Below are positions 16,268 to 24,212 of a stretch of 48,805 nucleotides of DNA, one piece after another; within the stretch, counting starts at the first letter, position 1, and every line of letters starts with the position of its first letter. Below the pieces are notes generated by a model, which ran no database searches, was not told the origin of the DNA, and saw only the letters and a program-made list of their open reading frames with translations. The position numbers were made by a program, and so were the translations under genes. The stretch is from a virus: IMG/VR virus record IMGVR_UViG_3300037245_000450, positions 1 to 48,805 of that record; one strand, 5' to 3'.

Positions 16268-16623
16268 TTGAGTCTCTCCACATATGCTCTGACATACCCA
16301 TTGGAGGTCCAGTTGGTGAGTGCGACCACCTTGTAGGTATCCCCCTGGAACACAATGTCATCTGCACTCAGGCCAGCCTTCTCATCTGCAGTCCTGAGCT
16401 GAAAGGTGGTGTAGAGCTTCAGCAGCTCCATGGTCCTGATGCCTTCTGGCAATGCCTGCCTGTCTCTGTCTGAGAGAGGCTGCACTGCTGCTGAGATGGC
16501 TGTTGCTGAGTTTGCCCCATCAACCCACAGGCCATCAACATAGGAGCCTGGGGCCACCCTGTTGACTGTCACAGCCTGGGTGAACTCAATGCTGTCCACT
16601 ACATCAGAAACATCAATAGTCAT
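16264..16623 (-). CDS. Head closure/connector protein
   Basis: A 119-aa beta-rich protein in the connector cluster. The C-terminal part (DDIVFQGDTYKVVALTNWTSNGYVRAYVERL) has the strand pattern common to SPP1 gp16-like head closure (stopper) proteins, including the short tyrosine-rich end. By order it links the DUF4054 adaptor to the terminator. Family membership is inferred. Confidence 0.6.
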   Translation of the reverse strand: MTIDVSDVVDSIEFTQAVTVNRVAPGSYVDGLWVDGANSATAISAAVQPLSDRDRQALPEGIRTMELLKLYTTFQLRTADEKAGLSADDIVFQGDTYKVVALTNWTSNGYVRAYVERLK

Positions 16624-17111
16624 CAGCTTTTCGTGACCTCATGGGTGATGGACTGCTTGAGGTGGCCATCATCCTCCAGTGGGCTACTTGAGCCCTTCCG
16701 CTTGATGGTGGCAGCAGTGTTGGGTGGGCTCTGCATCTGGGTGATTGTGAGCTGGACATCACCAGCCACCAGGAGGCCCAGCTTGTTGAGCACACTCTCA
16801 GGGGTCTCATCCCCCTTGGCTACAGCTGCGCCGAAGCTTCTCCAGAAAGCCTTATACTTTTTCCTACCCACTCTCACAGTGGAGCGAAGGAAGGACCTTT
16901 CAGGAATGCCACTCTCTGGGACTCCGAACTCATGTGTCGCCCCCACCATGATGACTGAGGTGCCATCAGGGTAGGCATTGGCACCAGAGGGAAGACCCAC
17001 CTGCACTCTGTTCATGCCCTTGGCCACCTTGCTGGCTCTCTTCAGCAGCTTCTCCAGCTCACCACTGTTGGGCCGCTTCTTGACCTTGGTTTTGGTTCCA
17101 GTCTTAGCCAC
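16623..17111 (-). CDS. Tail completion/HK97 gp10-like protein
   Basis: About 162 aa from a GTG at 17111 that overlaps the end of the DUF4054 gene; the open frame continues further upstream, so the start is uncertain. A basic N-terminus (KTKVKKRPNSGELEKLLKRASKVAKG) is followed by VGATHEFGVPESGIPERSFLRSTVRVGRKKY, the hallmark of gp10-like neck/tail completion proteins (HEFG..., IPxRxFLR). It joins head and tail. Confidence 0.72.
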   Translation of the reverse strand: MAKTGTKTKVKKRPNSGELEKLLKRASKVAKGMNRVQVGLPSGANAYPDGTSVIMVGATHEFGVPESGIPERSFLRSTVRVGRKKYKAFWRSFGAAVAKGDETPESVLNKLGLLVAGDVQLTITQMQSPPNTAATIKRKGSSSPLEDDGHLKQSITHEVTKS

Positions 17112-17487
17112 TGTAGTTGCCAGTGGCCATGGTGCCTGAGCCCATGCCCCTTGCAAGCAGTTCCAGATAGGTCCTGCCATAAATTGTGCTGTTGAGCTGG
17201 TAGGTGCTGGTGGTGAGGTCTGAGGGTGTGACATAGGAGGCACTCACATCCCCCACAGACTTGGAAGCAAGGAGGCCCCCACCAGAGGGGCCTCCCACAG
17301 CAGCCACACCAGGCTGCAAGGCTAGTCTGTGGGCTGCCAGTGCAAACACAACACGCTCATAGTAATCACCCACCTTGGCCACAACCACATCCATCTCAGA
17401 GTCATCCAGGGCAAGCTGGATGACTGGATCAGCAACAGGGTCGAACTCTGGGTAGCGCGTTTTGAAGTCTGCAATGTCGATGGCCAC
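17104..17487 (-). CDS. Head-tail adaptor (DUF4054-like)
   Basis: A 127-aa protein beginning FKTRYPEFDPVADPVIQLALDDSEMDV and continuing with ALAAHRLALQPG ... VGDVSASY ... YLELLARGM. This is the helical-bundle adaptor (DUF4054/gp6-like) pattern: FrxrFPEF, then AHhL, then YGxxYLxLxR. It sits on the portal ring as the first connector. Confidence 0.85.
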   Translation of the reverse strand: MAIDIADFKTRYPEFDPVADPVIQLALDDSEMDVVVAKVGDYYERVVFALAAHRLALQPGVAAVGGPSGGGLLASKSVGDVSASYVTPSDLTTSTYQLNSTIYGRTYLELLARGMGSGTMATGNYSG

Positions 17488-17500
17488 AGCTCAGCCTCCT

Positions 17501-17992
17501 CTACTCAAGCTCACCCAGTGAACCATCACTGGAGGTGTTGGTGGATGCAGCAGGCTTGGGTGCCTTCTTGCGGGTTGCCTTCTTCTTGGCAGCTTTCTTG
17601 GCAGCCTTCTTCTTGCCACGCAACCGAGGGGGCAACTTGGCCTGAGCAGGCTGGGGCTGAGCGTTCTCGGCAACCACTTCACCCTCCACCTCGTGGGGCT
17701 CGCTCACAGTGAGGATGGGGGGCTTGGCATTGAGCATGGTGTCAATGCCAATCTGCACTGCATCATTTCGGCCACTGTCATCATTGAGGATGAAATCCCA
17801 CAGCTCAGCAGGAACATCTTGGGGCACACCTGGCACCAGCTTCAATCGGGTCATGCCCTTGGCCAGGTATCGGGGGTCAGGGAGGTCATTGCCTCTGGCA
17901 TCTTTGGTCAGGGTGATGGGCTCGGTGCGAACCACAATACTCTCCAGGCGCTCACTTTCGTTGGTCAGTGTCACTACAGTTGTCTTGGTCAT
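17501..17992 (-). CDS. Capsid-region protein with Lys/Ala-rich tail
   Basis: A 163-aa protein between major capsid and DUF4054 genes. The first 100 residues look globular (VTLTNESERLESIVVRTEPITLTKDARGND ... VPAELWDFILNDD). The C-terminus is a lysine/alanine/arginine tract (KKKAAKKAAKKKATRKKAPK, about 126-145) that could bind DNA or RNA. The fold is not recognised. It could be a minor capsid or packaging-associated protein. CpG is noticeably more frequent here than in most of the genome. Confidence 0.75.
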   Translation of the reverse strand: MTKTTVVTLTNESERLESIVVRTEPITLTKDARGNDLPDPRYLAKGMTRLKLVPGVPQDVPAELWDFILNDDSGRNDAVQIGIDTMLNAKPPILTVSEPHEVEGEVVAENAQPQPAQAKLPPRLRGKKKAAKKAAKKKATRKKAPKPAASTNTSSDGSLGELE

Positions 17993-18036
17993 GTCCCTTG
18001 CCTCTCATGTTGGTCAGTTGGTTTGGTTGGTACATA

Positions 18037-18065
18037 GGCACCCCCACAAACTCTGTGAGGGTGCC
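18037..18065 (-). terminator. Hairpin downstream of the major capsid gene
   Basis: GGCACCC and GGGTGCC, with inner CACA/TGTG pairs, form a stem of about 11 bp 20 bp after the capsid stop. No T-run follows. It may be a leaky terminator or a stabiliser that raises capsid mRNA over downstream genes. Confidence 0.5.
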
Positions 18066-18085
18066 CAAGATGCTCACACTGGCGA

Positions 18086-19054
18086 CTAGATGCCGTAAGT
18101 GAAAGCCACACTCAGTGGGTAGTACACGATGGTGCCAGCAATGCGCGAGCGACCAGGCACCACAAGCTCCAGCCCTCGCTCCTGGGGTGGGAAGAACTCC
18201 AACTCCTGAGGGATGTGCAACTCCAACTTCATGGGGTCCTTCTTGTAGATGATGAACATGTCGGCACCATCACCAGCGCCCACACCACCATTGTTGAGCC
18301 GGTTGACGGGCACCACATTGGCAGTGCTCCCCAAGAAGGGGCTGTTGGCCACAAGCCAAGACAGGATGCTCATGTCACTCTGGTCACTCCGGGGAGTGGT
18401 GGCAATGTAGTTGTACTGAGCCACAGGAAGAAGAAGGGTGTCAGCCTGCTCCTTCATCAGAGTGTCGGCATGCATGGTGGTGAAGGTGTTGTTGATGTCA
18501 GCCAGGATCTCTGCAGGAGTTGCAGCGGTCCACACACTGCCAGCAGTGGTGTTGGTGTTGGGGATGTTGGGGTTGGACAGGAGGCCCACAAGACCACTGG
18601 CCGCATCACCACCCCATGCAATCTCCTCTTCCGTTTCAGCCGTCGCACGCCGCGCCGCATCACTGCGCTTGGTGTCAATCGGAGTGCCAGAGAATCGAGC
18701 ATGCTCAATCTCATCTCGGTTCCAGCCATAGCTGATACCCACAGAGCGAATCTTCTGGTTGACTTCCTTGCCCGAGATGTCGGCCCGAGGAAGGTCCTGA
18801 GCATAGGCAGTGATGATCTTTGCCATACCCAGCTTGTCAAACACCTGGTAAGTGATCGACGTTGCACCAGGCCCAGCCTCACTGTTCACAGGGAACAGGT
18901 CACGGGCAACCAGGTCTGCATATACAACATCGATGCTACGTGCCAACACATGCTCCAGCTGGCGAGCAAAGAACACTGCACCATCGGCATCCACAACAGC
19001 AAACTGTGTGGCACCAATGGCATCCTGAATCATTTGGCGGTTTAGAGCTTTCAT
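18086..19054 (-). CDS. Major capsid protein (DUF2184-like, HK97 fold family)
   Basis: A 322-aa protein starting MKALNRQMIQDAIGATQFAVVD, with LARSIDVVYADLVARDLFPVN, the family core ITYQVFDKLGMAKII, YAQDLPRADI, and near the end LELHIPQELEFFPPQERGLELVVPGRSRIAG. This is the DUF2184 major capsid type, which goes with DUF2213, DUF2190 and DUF1073 proteins as here. Codon use differs from the rest of the genome: CGN arginine and TCG codons are common and CpG is several times denser than in replication genes. Confidence 0.9.
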   Translation of the reverse strand: MKALNRQMIQDAIGATQFAVVDADGAVFFARQLEHVLARSIDVVYADLVARDLFPVNSEAGPGATSITYQVFDKLGMAKIITAYAQDLPRADISGKEVNQKIRSVGISYGWNRDEIEHARFSGTPIDTKRSDAARRATAETEEEIAWGGDAASGLVGLLSNPNIPNTNTTAGSVWTAATPAEILADINNTFTTMHADTLMKEQADTLLLPVAQYNYIATTPRSDQSDMSILSWLVANSPFLGSTANVVPVNRLNNGGVGAGDGADMFIIYKKDPMKLELHIPQELEFFPPQERGLELVVPGRSRIAGTIVYYPLSVAFTYGI

Positions 19055-19087
19055 GTTTTCTTACCTTTCCACCCCTAAGGGCTGCAG

Positions 19088-19573
19088 CTATCCAGCTGCT
19101 CCAAGGGTGAGACCATCCAGGCGAACCAAGCCCACAGCTCCTGCTGCAGTAGTGGCCTCCAGGGTGGCACCAGTGAGGGCATGCTCACCACTGGCAGGGG
19201 CACCAGCATCAATCACACCAGTGGTGTCATGGACATTGATGGGGTCACCAGGGCTGCCACCAGTGGGGATGGTGCAGTAGATGTAACCCTCGCGCATCAC
19301 AGCCACAGTCTCCTCATCAGCGTAGCCAGTGAGGTCACCAGTGAAGATGACACCTTCACGCCCAAGGTCGCGCACTGCGATCCCCAAGAACTTTGCTGCA
19401 GTGGAGGCACCTACCTCACACTGCTTGTCGGCATCAGTGCCACGCTCCACACCGTAGCCAAAGGCAACTGCGCCCTCAGCTGCGCGGGAGACAGTCTCAT
19501 GGGGGTGGACATCAGCAATTTGGCCAGGTAGGGCATTGCTGATGTTCTGCTCATAGCTTGTCTGCACAGACAT
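19088..19573 (-). CDS. Capsid decoration protein (DUF2190-like)
   Basis: A 161-aa protein directly upstream of the major capsid gene. The pattern fits DUF2190: start SYEQNISNALPGQIAD, VAFGYGVERGTDADKQCEVGAS..KFLGIAV, then VAVMREGYIYCTI and a hydrophobic Ala/Gly-rich end. These proteins decorate or cement the capsid surface. Moderately CpG-rich, like the capsid gene. Confidence 0.85.
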   Translation of the reverse strand: MSVQTSYEQNISNALPGQIADVHPHETVSRAAEGAVAFGYGVERGTDADKQCEVGASTAAKFLGIAVRDLGREGVIFTGDLTGYADEETVAVMREGYIYCTIPTGGSPGDPINVHDTTGVIDAGAPASGEHALTGATLEATTAAGAVGLVRLDGLTLGAAG

Positions 19574-19646
19574 CTTTTGGCTCTCCTTCTTAATGTTGGG
19601 CGCATTGCCCAGGTGGTGTTGGCCTACCTGACCAACTTATAAAAAT

Positions 19647-20192
19647 CTAGTTGGCTGCGCGCTTGGTCCGGTTCGCCCGAGCCTCAGCCATCTCATCCTT
19701 GTCACCATCACCTGCATCAGCAAAGGCCTTGCCGATGGCAGTGTTCACACCACTCTTGGAGGCATCAGTGATGGGGGTGCTGGGGTCACTGGCCAAGCTG
19801 TCGAACCGAGCGCGGATATAATCCACACTGAGGTTGGTGAGGTCCAGCTCAGGGCACTTGTCTGCCACAATCTCGCGCCGGATGGTCTCACAGTCTTTGC
19901 TCTCCACCTTGTAGGTGGGCACCAGCTTGGTAGCGGCATCAACCACTGCAGTGCGCTTGGCAACCAGCTCATCCAGCTGCTCAGGAGTGGGTGCCTTGGC
20001 CTCTGCATCAGCAACCTTCTGGTTGAGGGCAGCCACTTCATCAGTGTGAGCTGCAGCAGCAGTCAGGGCATCTTCCTTGTGCCCCTGCACTTCCAGTTCC
20101 ATGTCACCCAGCTTGGCAGTGAGCTTGCCGACAGCTTGCACAACCTGCTCACTGGCTTCAAAGGTCACCTTGTCAATGATCAACTCTTTCAT
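19647..20192 (-). CDS. Nested scaffolding protein (in-frame internal start)
   Basis: Inside the protease gene, in the same frame, an ATG at 20192 is preceded by GAGGAGAAAGAC, a strong ribosome binding site. The 181-aa product (MKELIIDKVTFEASEQVVQ...) contains the coiled-coil region only. Nested protease/scaffold genes are known (lambda C/Nu3). The internal start is inferred from the ribosome binding site and the domain boundary. Confidence 0.6.
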   Translation of the reverse strand: MKELIIDKVTFEASEQVVQAVGKLTAKLGDMELEVQGHKEDALTAAAAHTDEVAALNQKVADAEAKAPTPEQLDELVAKRTAVVDAATKLVPTYKVESKDCETIRREIVADKCPELDLTNLSVDYIRARFDSLASDPSTPITDASKSGVNTAIGKAFADAGDGDKDEMAEARANRTKRAAN

Positions 20193-20750
20193 GTCTTTCT
20201 CCTCTGTTTGGTTTTCCCCATCAGCCAGTCTGCATGAGGGGCCACATCTTGCTTTTTCAACCAAGGCAATGTGATTGCCGAGGATGTTCCTCTGGACTGC
20301 ATCAAAGTGCTCATCACCATGCATGCCAGGAGCGAAGTCAATATCAGCCATGTAGCCATTGGACACCTGGACAGTGCCAGCTTCAATGGCAGCAATGGCA
20401 GCTGCATCAGTCACCAGGAGGTCCACCACCAGGTGCTCACCCTCGCGCCTCACTGGGGCTTGGCTGAATCCCACAGTGACTTCCTTGGCATTGTCAGCAT
20501 GGACTCTCATGCCAGCTGGGTGACCCAGGGTCACAGGCACATTGGCGAAGCTCTGCATGGAGGCATCAGCAAAGGTGTCCCCTGCAGGTCGAAACACCTT
20601 GATGCGTTTGAAGGGGTCAGCATCATCCACACCCAACTCATGGGCGTAGTAGTCCTGGATGCCAGTGCGCGCAATGGTGGCAGGCACCAGCAGGAAACCC
20701 TCTGCAGTGCGCTTCCTATCTGTGAGTGCATGTCTGTCTTGCAGGAACAT
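19647..20750 (-). CDS. Prohead maturation protease fused to scaffold (DUF2213-like)
   Basis: About 367 aa from the ATG at 20750 (AGGGGG upstream); a further ATG at 20765 lacks a ribosome binding site. The N-terminal domain has DUF2213 features: a mid-domain VTLGHPAG (possible catalytic His), VSNGYMADID (possible Ser) and NHIALVEKARCGPSC. From about residue 187 the sequence becomes helical and charged, as in scaffolds. It probably cleaves scaffold and capsid N-termini during head maturation. An internal start at 20192 would give the scaffold alone. Confidence 0.82.
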   Translation of the reverse strand: MFLQDRHALTDRKRTAEGFLLVPATIARTGIQDYYAHELGVDDADPFKRIKVFRPAGDTFADASMQSFANVPVTLGHPAGMRVHADNAKEVTVGFSQAPVRREGEHLVVDLLVTDAAAIAAIEAGTVQVSNGYMADIDFAPGMHGDEHFDAVQRNILGNHIALVEKARCGPSCRLADGENQTEEKDMKELIIDKVTFEASEQVVQAVGKLTAKLGDMELEVQGHKEDALTAAAAHTDEVAALNQKVADAEAKAPTPEQLDELVAKRTAVVDAATKLVPTYKVESKDCETIRREIVADKCPELDLTNLSVDYIRARFDSLASDPSTPITDASKSGVNTAIGKAFADAGDGDKDEMAEARANRTKRAAN

Positions 20751-20804
20751 TCCTAACCCCCTCATGTAAAAAGCTAAATGCTGGACATCAAATTGTCCAC
20801 CCTG

Positions 20805-21713
20805 TCAAGCCCCTTCAGGCAGGATGGGGATAGCCACACAGCGGCACTGGTAGTCCTCACCAGGGTGCCCTGTGTCTGCTGGTGGGCTGTCCCAGCTGTA
20901 TTTCTTACCCTCTTTTGACTTGTGAGAATCTCTCACTCGCTCATCCTTACTGGTGCTCCAGATGTATTGATCCACACCCAAAAGGGTCTGCCTCTGCTGG
21001 ACCAGAGCTGCATTGGCTTTGGCCACTTGGTCCCTGGCTATGAACTTCACTCTGTTAGCAATCCGAGCTTCCAGGGTCACACCATCCAGTGATGCAGCTG
21101 CAATCTTGGCCTCTGCTTTGATGGATGCCTCCAGGCCTTTCATCATGCCTGGGTCAGAAGTGATCTGCCCAATGATCCCACCAGGGGAGGTGCCCTTCAC
21201 CAAGTTGTCCCACACCATGGTCTCCAGCCTGTCCATGTATTCAGTGGGGATGGACTTGGTGAGCTGCACCATCTTTCTCACCTGGGCAGCCTTGAGCTGT
21301 GGAGCATTGAGCCCTGGTTGGGCCAACACATTCTTCATACTCACCCCAATGCTCTCAGTGATGACAGAGTTGAGCTGAGCAATGACTACATCATCAACAC
21401 CTTCCACAGCCTCAGCAGCAATCTCCTTGGCCAGGTGTGCCAGTTCCCCTGTGGCATACCTCTCGCGCATGCCACTCAGCACAGCATCAATGTCTGTGTC
21501 AAAGGAGTCAGCAACATACTGGGGGGCTAGCCTAACCAATGCAGGGAAAAGATTGATGGAGGTCTGCTGCACCAAGCTGGCATTGAGCACCAGCAGCTTC
21601 TTCTCCAGCCTCTTCTCAGCGGGTCTGAGTGCATTGACATTGGGTGTGGGGCCAACCTTCCGACCTTGCTTCCTCAACAGTCTTTTGGTTGCTTGCACCT
21701 CAACAGACGGCAC
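20805..21713 (-). CDS. Head morphogenesis protein, Mu F/SPP1 gp7-like
   Basis: A 302-aa protein next to the portal. The C-terminal MuF domain is clear: RVKFIARDQVAKANAALVQQRQ, then YIWSTSKDERVRDSHKSKEGKKYSWDSPP split by turns, ending GHPGEDYQCRCVAIP with its conserved Cys-Arg-Cys. The N-terminal 200 residues are helical. The protein is a minor head component ejected or bound near the portal. Confidence 0.9.
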   Translation of the reverse strand: MPSVEVQATKRLLRKQGRKVGPTPNVNALRPAEKRLEKKLLVLNASLVQQTSINLFPALVRLAPQYVADSFDTDIDAVLSGMRERYATGELAHLAKEIAAEAVEGVDDVVIAQLNSVITESIGVSMKNVLAQPGLNAPQLKAAQVRKMVQLTKSIPTEYMDRLETMVWDNLVKGTSPGGIIGQITSDPGMMKGLEASIKAEAKIAAASLDGVTLEARIANRVKFIARDQVAKANAALVQQRQTLLGVDQYIWSTSKDERVRDSHKSKEGKKYSWDSPPADTGHPGEDYQCRCVAIPILPEGA

Positions 21714-21716
21714 CTG

Positions 21717-23195
21717 CTATGCCTCCTCACCCGGTTCTGGACCCTTGGGTTGGGTTTTGGTCTCTGGTGGTTGAGGTTGGGACATAGCAGGTGCAACAGG
21801 TTCATCAGGGTTGGGTGTAGTCCTCAAGGCTTCAGCTTCTTGCGCCAGCCTTTCATTCTCAGCCCTCAAGGCATCCTGCTCAGCAGCCTCAAGCTCATCA
21901 AGGGTCTCCTGGGTCAGGTTGGAGTAGGTGCCACGCTCAATCAGATCCAGGGCAACCACCTCCTCAGTCACAACACCCATGTCAATGTAAGTCTTGTCAC
22001 GCTCAGCCCTGGTCTTTTCGGTAGTGGCTTTCTCCTCCTCTGTCTGCTGCCACAGGGGGTTGAACTCATATGTCAGGTCCTCTGGCACCTCTCCCCAGAG
22101 GTGCTGTGCCAGGATGTTATCCAGGGCAGTCTGAGGGGGTCTCAGCTGAGTCTCTTGCTTGGAGCTGATCATGTCATAATAGTTTCTGATGTCTGACTCA
22201 CCAGTGGCGTTGAGACCTCCTGGGCTGGAGCCCATCAGCCTGGTCACAGGGATGTCAGAGGCTGAGGCCACAGCATTCAGGAAACGATCATACAGCTGGG
22301 GGATGCCAGCAAAAGGCTGGTGGTGTGTCTCATAGGTTTCAGTTGCATCCATCAGCAGCATGTTGTTGTAGGACTTCATCATCTTGGCCAGCTGGAATCT
22401 CTTACGCAGCTGCTCCTCTCCAGCATGGGAGGAAGCCAAGGAGAGGAGGTTGGGCACCTTGATGACATCCACACTCTGCTCCAGGAGCAGGGTGGAGGCT
22501 GAAGCACTCACAGTGCCAGCATCAATCAGTGCCTCATACAACCTCTCCAGGATGGAGTCACCCCAGTATTGGTTGCGCTTCATCTCGCGCAGAGGGAGCT
22601 TGATGCCATCGAATCTCACAATCCTGGTCCAGTGCACCTGGGCATGGGTGGACTCAACCAGGGAGTAGATGTCAGGCAGACCAAAGTTGGGGGCAGTGAT
22701 GTCCCAGGTGTTGATCTTCATGGCAGGGGCATAGTACCTGTCCAGGACAGTGAGGTGAGACAGTGAACCCTTCTTGATGTTGTTGTGGTCCAGGGGCTCC
22801 CTGGGGTCCATGCCATCATTGATGCCCAGATAGATCAGAGCCCCACCATATAGCCTGGCCCACTTCAGTGACTCATGGACCTTGGGGGCCATGAGGAAAT
22901 CTCGCTCAGCCTTCTCAAACTCCTCCAACCGCTTGGGGTCCATTTCACTGTTGAGTGTTCTGCCCTGTCGGGTCATGTCGTCAGGCACAATGTCAACCAG
23001 CTTCCCAGAGAGCCAGTCAAAACGATACATGCTTTCCAACTCTTCTCTGCTGCGCTTATTGCGAGAGGTGAAGCTGGTGAATGATCTTTTGTCAGTGTTG
23101 GTGCCCATCTCTGCCACCAAGTTGATCAGGGCATCATTGACAATCACCTCACCCTGGCCTTCAGCACTAGCTGGCTTCCCATCAATATCAGACAT
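21717..23195 (-). CDS. Portal protein (DUF1073-like)
   Basis: A 492-aa protein with a DUF1073 portal core: YRFDWLSGKLVDIVPDDMTRQGR, RLYGGALIYLGI, then VTRLMGSSPGGLNATGESDIRNYYDMI, the conserved GxSPxGLNATGExD motif, and a charged Gln/Glu/Pro-rich C-terminus. It forms the dodecameric DNA channel at one capsid vertex. It is preceded by a 59-aa zinc-ribbon gene whose stop lies 3 bp from this start. Confidence 0.92.
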   Translation of the reverse strand: MSDIDGKPASAEGQGEVIVNDALINLVAEMGTNTDKRSFTSFTSRNKRSREELESMYRFDWLSGKLVDIVPDDMTRQGRTLNSEMDPKRLEEFEKAERDFLMAPKVHESLKWARLYGGALIYLGINDGMDPREPLDHNNIKKGSLSHLTVLDRYYAPAMKINTWDITAPNFGLPDIYSLVESTHAQVHWTRIVRFDGIKLPLREMKRNQYWGDSILERLYEALIDAGTVSASASTLLLEQSVDVIKVPNLLSLASSHAGEEQLRKRFQLAKMMKSYNNMLLMDATETYETHHQPFAGIPQLYDRFLNAVASASDIPVTRLMGSSPGGLNATGESDIRNYYDMISSKQETQLRPPQTALDNILAQHLWGEVPEDLTYEFNPLWQQTEEEKATTEKTRAERDKTYIDMGVVTEEVVALDLIERGTYSNLTQETLDELEAAEQDALRAENERLAQEAEALRTTPNPDEPVAPAMSQPQPPETKTQPKGPEPGEEA

Positions 23196-23197
23196 GC

Positions 23198-23377
23198 TTA
23201 CCCCTCACCCTTCTCAAAATCCATGCATGACACACACCACTTGCAGCCACCCAGGTTGTGTTTATTGTGCTCACTCTTCCTGTGGCCACAGGTGCACACA
23301 GGATCATCTGCCCCACCAAAGAAGGCAAGGAACAGAGCTTTGCCCAGGCCTCTGGCGACCCTCTCAAAAGTGTTCAT
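23198..23377 (-). CDS. 59-aa zinc-ribbon protein
   Basis: Small gene coupled by a TGATG overlap to the preceding YiiX-like gene and ending just before the portal start. The product has CTCGHRKSEHNKHNLGGCKWC followed closely by a further Cys; the CxCGH...H...GGCxxCxxxC pattern is a compact zinc-binding fold often seen in small phage proteins. The N-terminal 25 residues are hydrophobic/basic (VARGLGKALFLAFFGG). Function unknown. Confidence 0.75.
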   Translation of the reverse strand: MNTFERVARGLGKALFLAFFGGADDPVCTCGHRKSEHNKHNLGGCKWCVSCMDFEKGEG

Positions 23378-23958
23378 CAGCTTTTCCCCTTCAGGATGTG
23401 TGTCAGCCCCACACTAGCATCCTCAGCCAGGTTGGCTGGTGCAACGAAGCCCCTGTGGTCCTTGGTGAAGTTGATGGGCAGGGACCTGAACACAAACTCA
23501 GCAAACTCACTGCAGATGAACACCCCATCATCCTTGTGCTCAGCGGGTGTGTTGCCAACAATGCGCGCAGCAATCCGACCCAGCTCTGCAGTGTCATACT
23601 TGGTGCCCACCAGGCTGGCAGCCAACTGCACACCAGCTCTCTGTTGGTCCAAGGTGCACCCACTCAGCTCACTGTGTCGCGCAACCACAACTCCACCTGG
23701 ATAGTCCCTCACATACAAGCTGAGGGGCTGAATCCTGATGCCAATGGACTCCACAGATTCCATGACTAAGATAAGCTCAGGCCAGGGTGTTTTGATGAGG
23801 AAGCCAACATGGGACCAGGGTGAGCCAGTTGCCTTCTGGATCAGCTTGCTGAAAAAGGATGAGCCTGATGTGAACAGCAGGTCAAAGTCCCTGATGGACC
23901 CATAGGCCAAGTTGAGTGGTGTGGCTGGCCCCTCTGGAAAGTGCTCATCAAAGTCCAT
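23377..23958 (-). CDS. YiiX-like permuted papain/NlpC-P60 hydrolase
   Basis: 193 aa from the ATG at 23958 inside a TGATG overlap. Two signatures of the YiiX-type (permuted NlpC/P60) cysteine hydrolases are present: SGSSFFSKLIQKATGSPWSHVGFLI with the catalytic His candidate H50, and GVFICSEFAEFVF with the nucleophile candidate C149. Members cut amide or ester bonds in cell-wall peptides or acyl conjugates. A virion-associated or lysis cell-wall enzyme is plausible given its place among head genes and exported proteins. Confidence 0.75.
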   Translation of the reverse strand: MDFDEHFPEGPATPLNLAYGSIRDFDLLFTSGSSFFSKLIQKATGSPWSHVGFLIKTPWPELILVMESVESIGIRIQPLSLYVRDYPGGVVVARHSELSGCTLDQQRAGVQLAASLVGTKYDTAELGRIAARIVGNTPAEHKDDGVFICSEFAEFVFRSLPINFTKDHRGFVAPANLAEDASVGLTHILKGKS

Positions 23959-24212
23959 CACTTCTCCTCCAGGCACTTGGCCAGGGCAGTGCCTGCCTCA
24001 GTGCACAGTTTGATTCTCTTGTTGTAAGCATCACGCTCAAACCTCTCCTCATGTTGCAGCACAATCTTGGAGGTCTGCTCCAGCAGTTCATTTGTTTCTT
24101 TGCGCTCAGCCTGGGCATCCTGCTGCTCATCAGCCACAGCAATGATGGTGGCTGCCCCACCTGACAGGACACCCACCAACCCAATGACTGGGAGTGCCTT
24201 GCCCAGGTTCAT
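23958..24212 (-). CDS. Small membrane protein with coiled coil
   Basis: An 84-aa protein with an N-terminal transmembrane segment (ALPVIGLVGVLSGGAATIIAVA, residues about 6-27) and a charged helical coiled coil (QQDAQAERKETNELLEQTSKIVLQHEER), with two Cys near the C-terminus. Topology resembles a spanin-like or pinholin-accessory protein, but no family is recognised. It overlaps both neighbours (ATGA and TGATG). Confidence 0.7.
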   Translation of the reverse strand: MNLGKALPVIGLVGVLSGGAATIIAVADEQQDAQAERKETNELLEQTSKIVLQHEERFERDAYNKRIKLCTEAGTALAKCLEEK

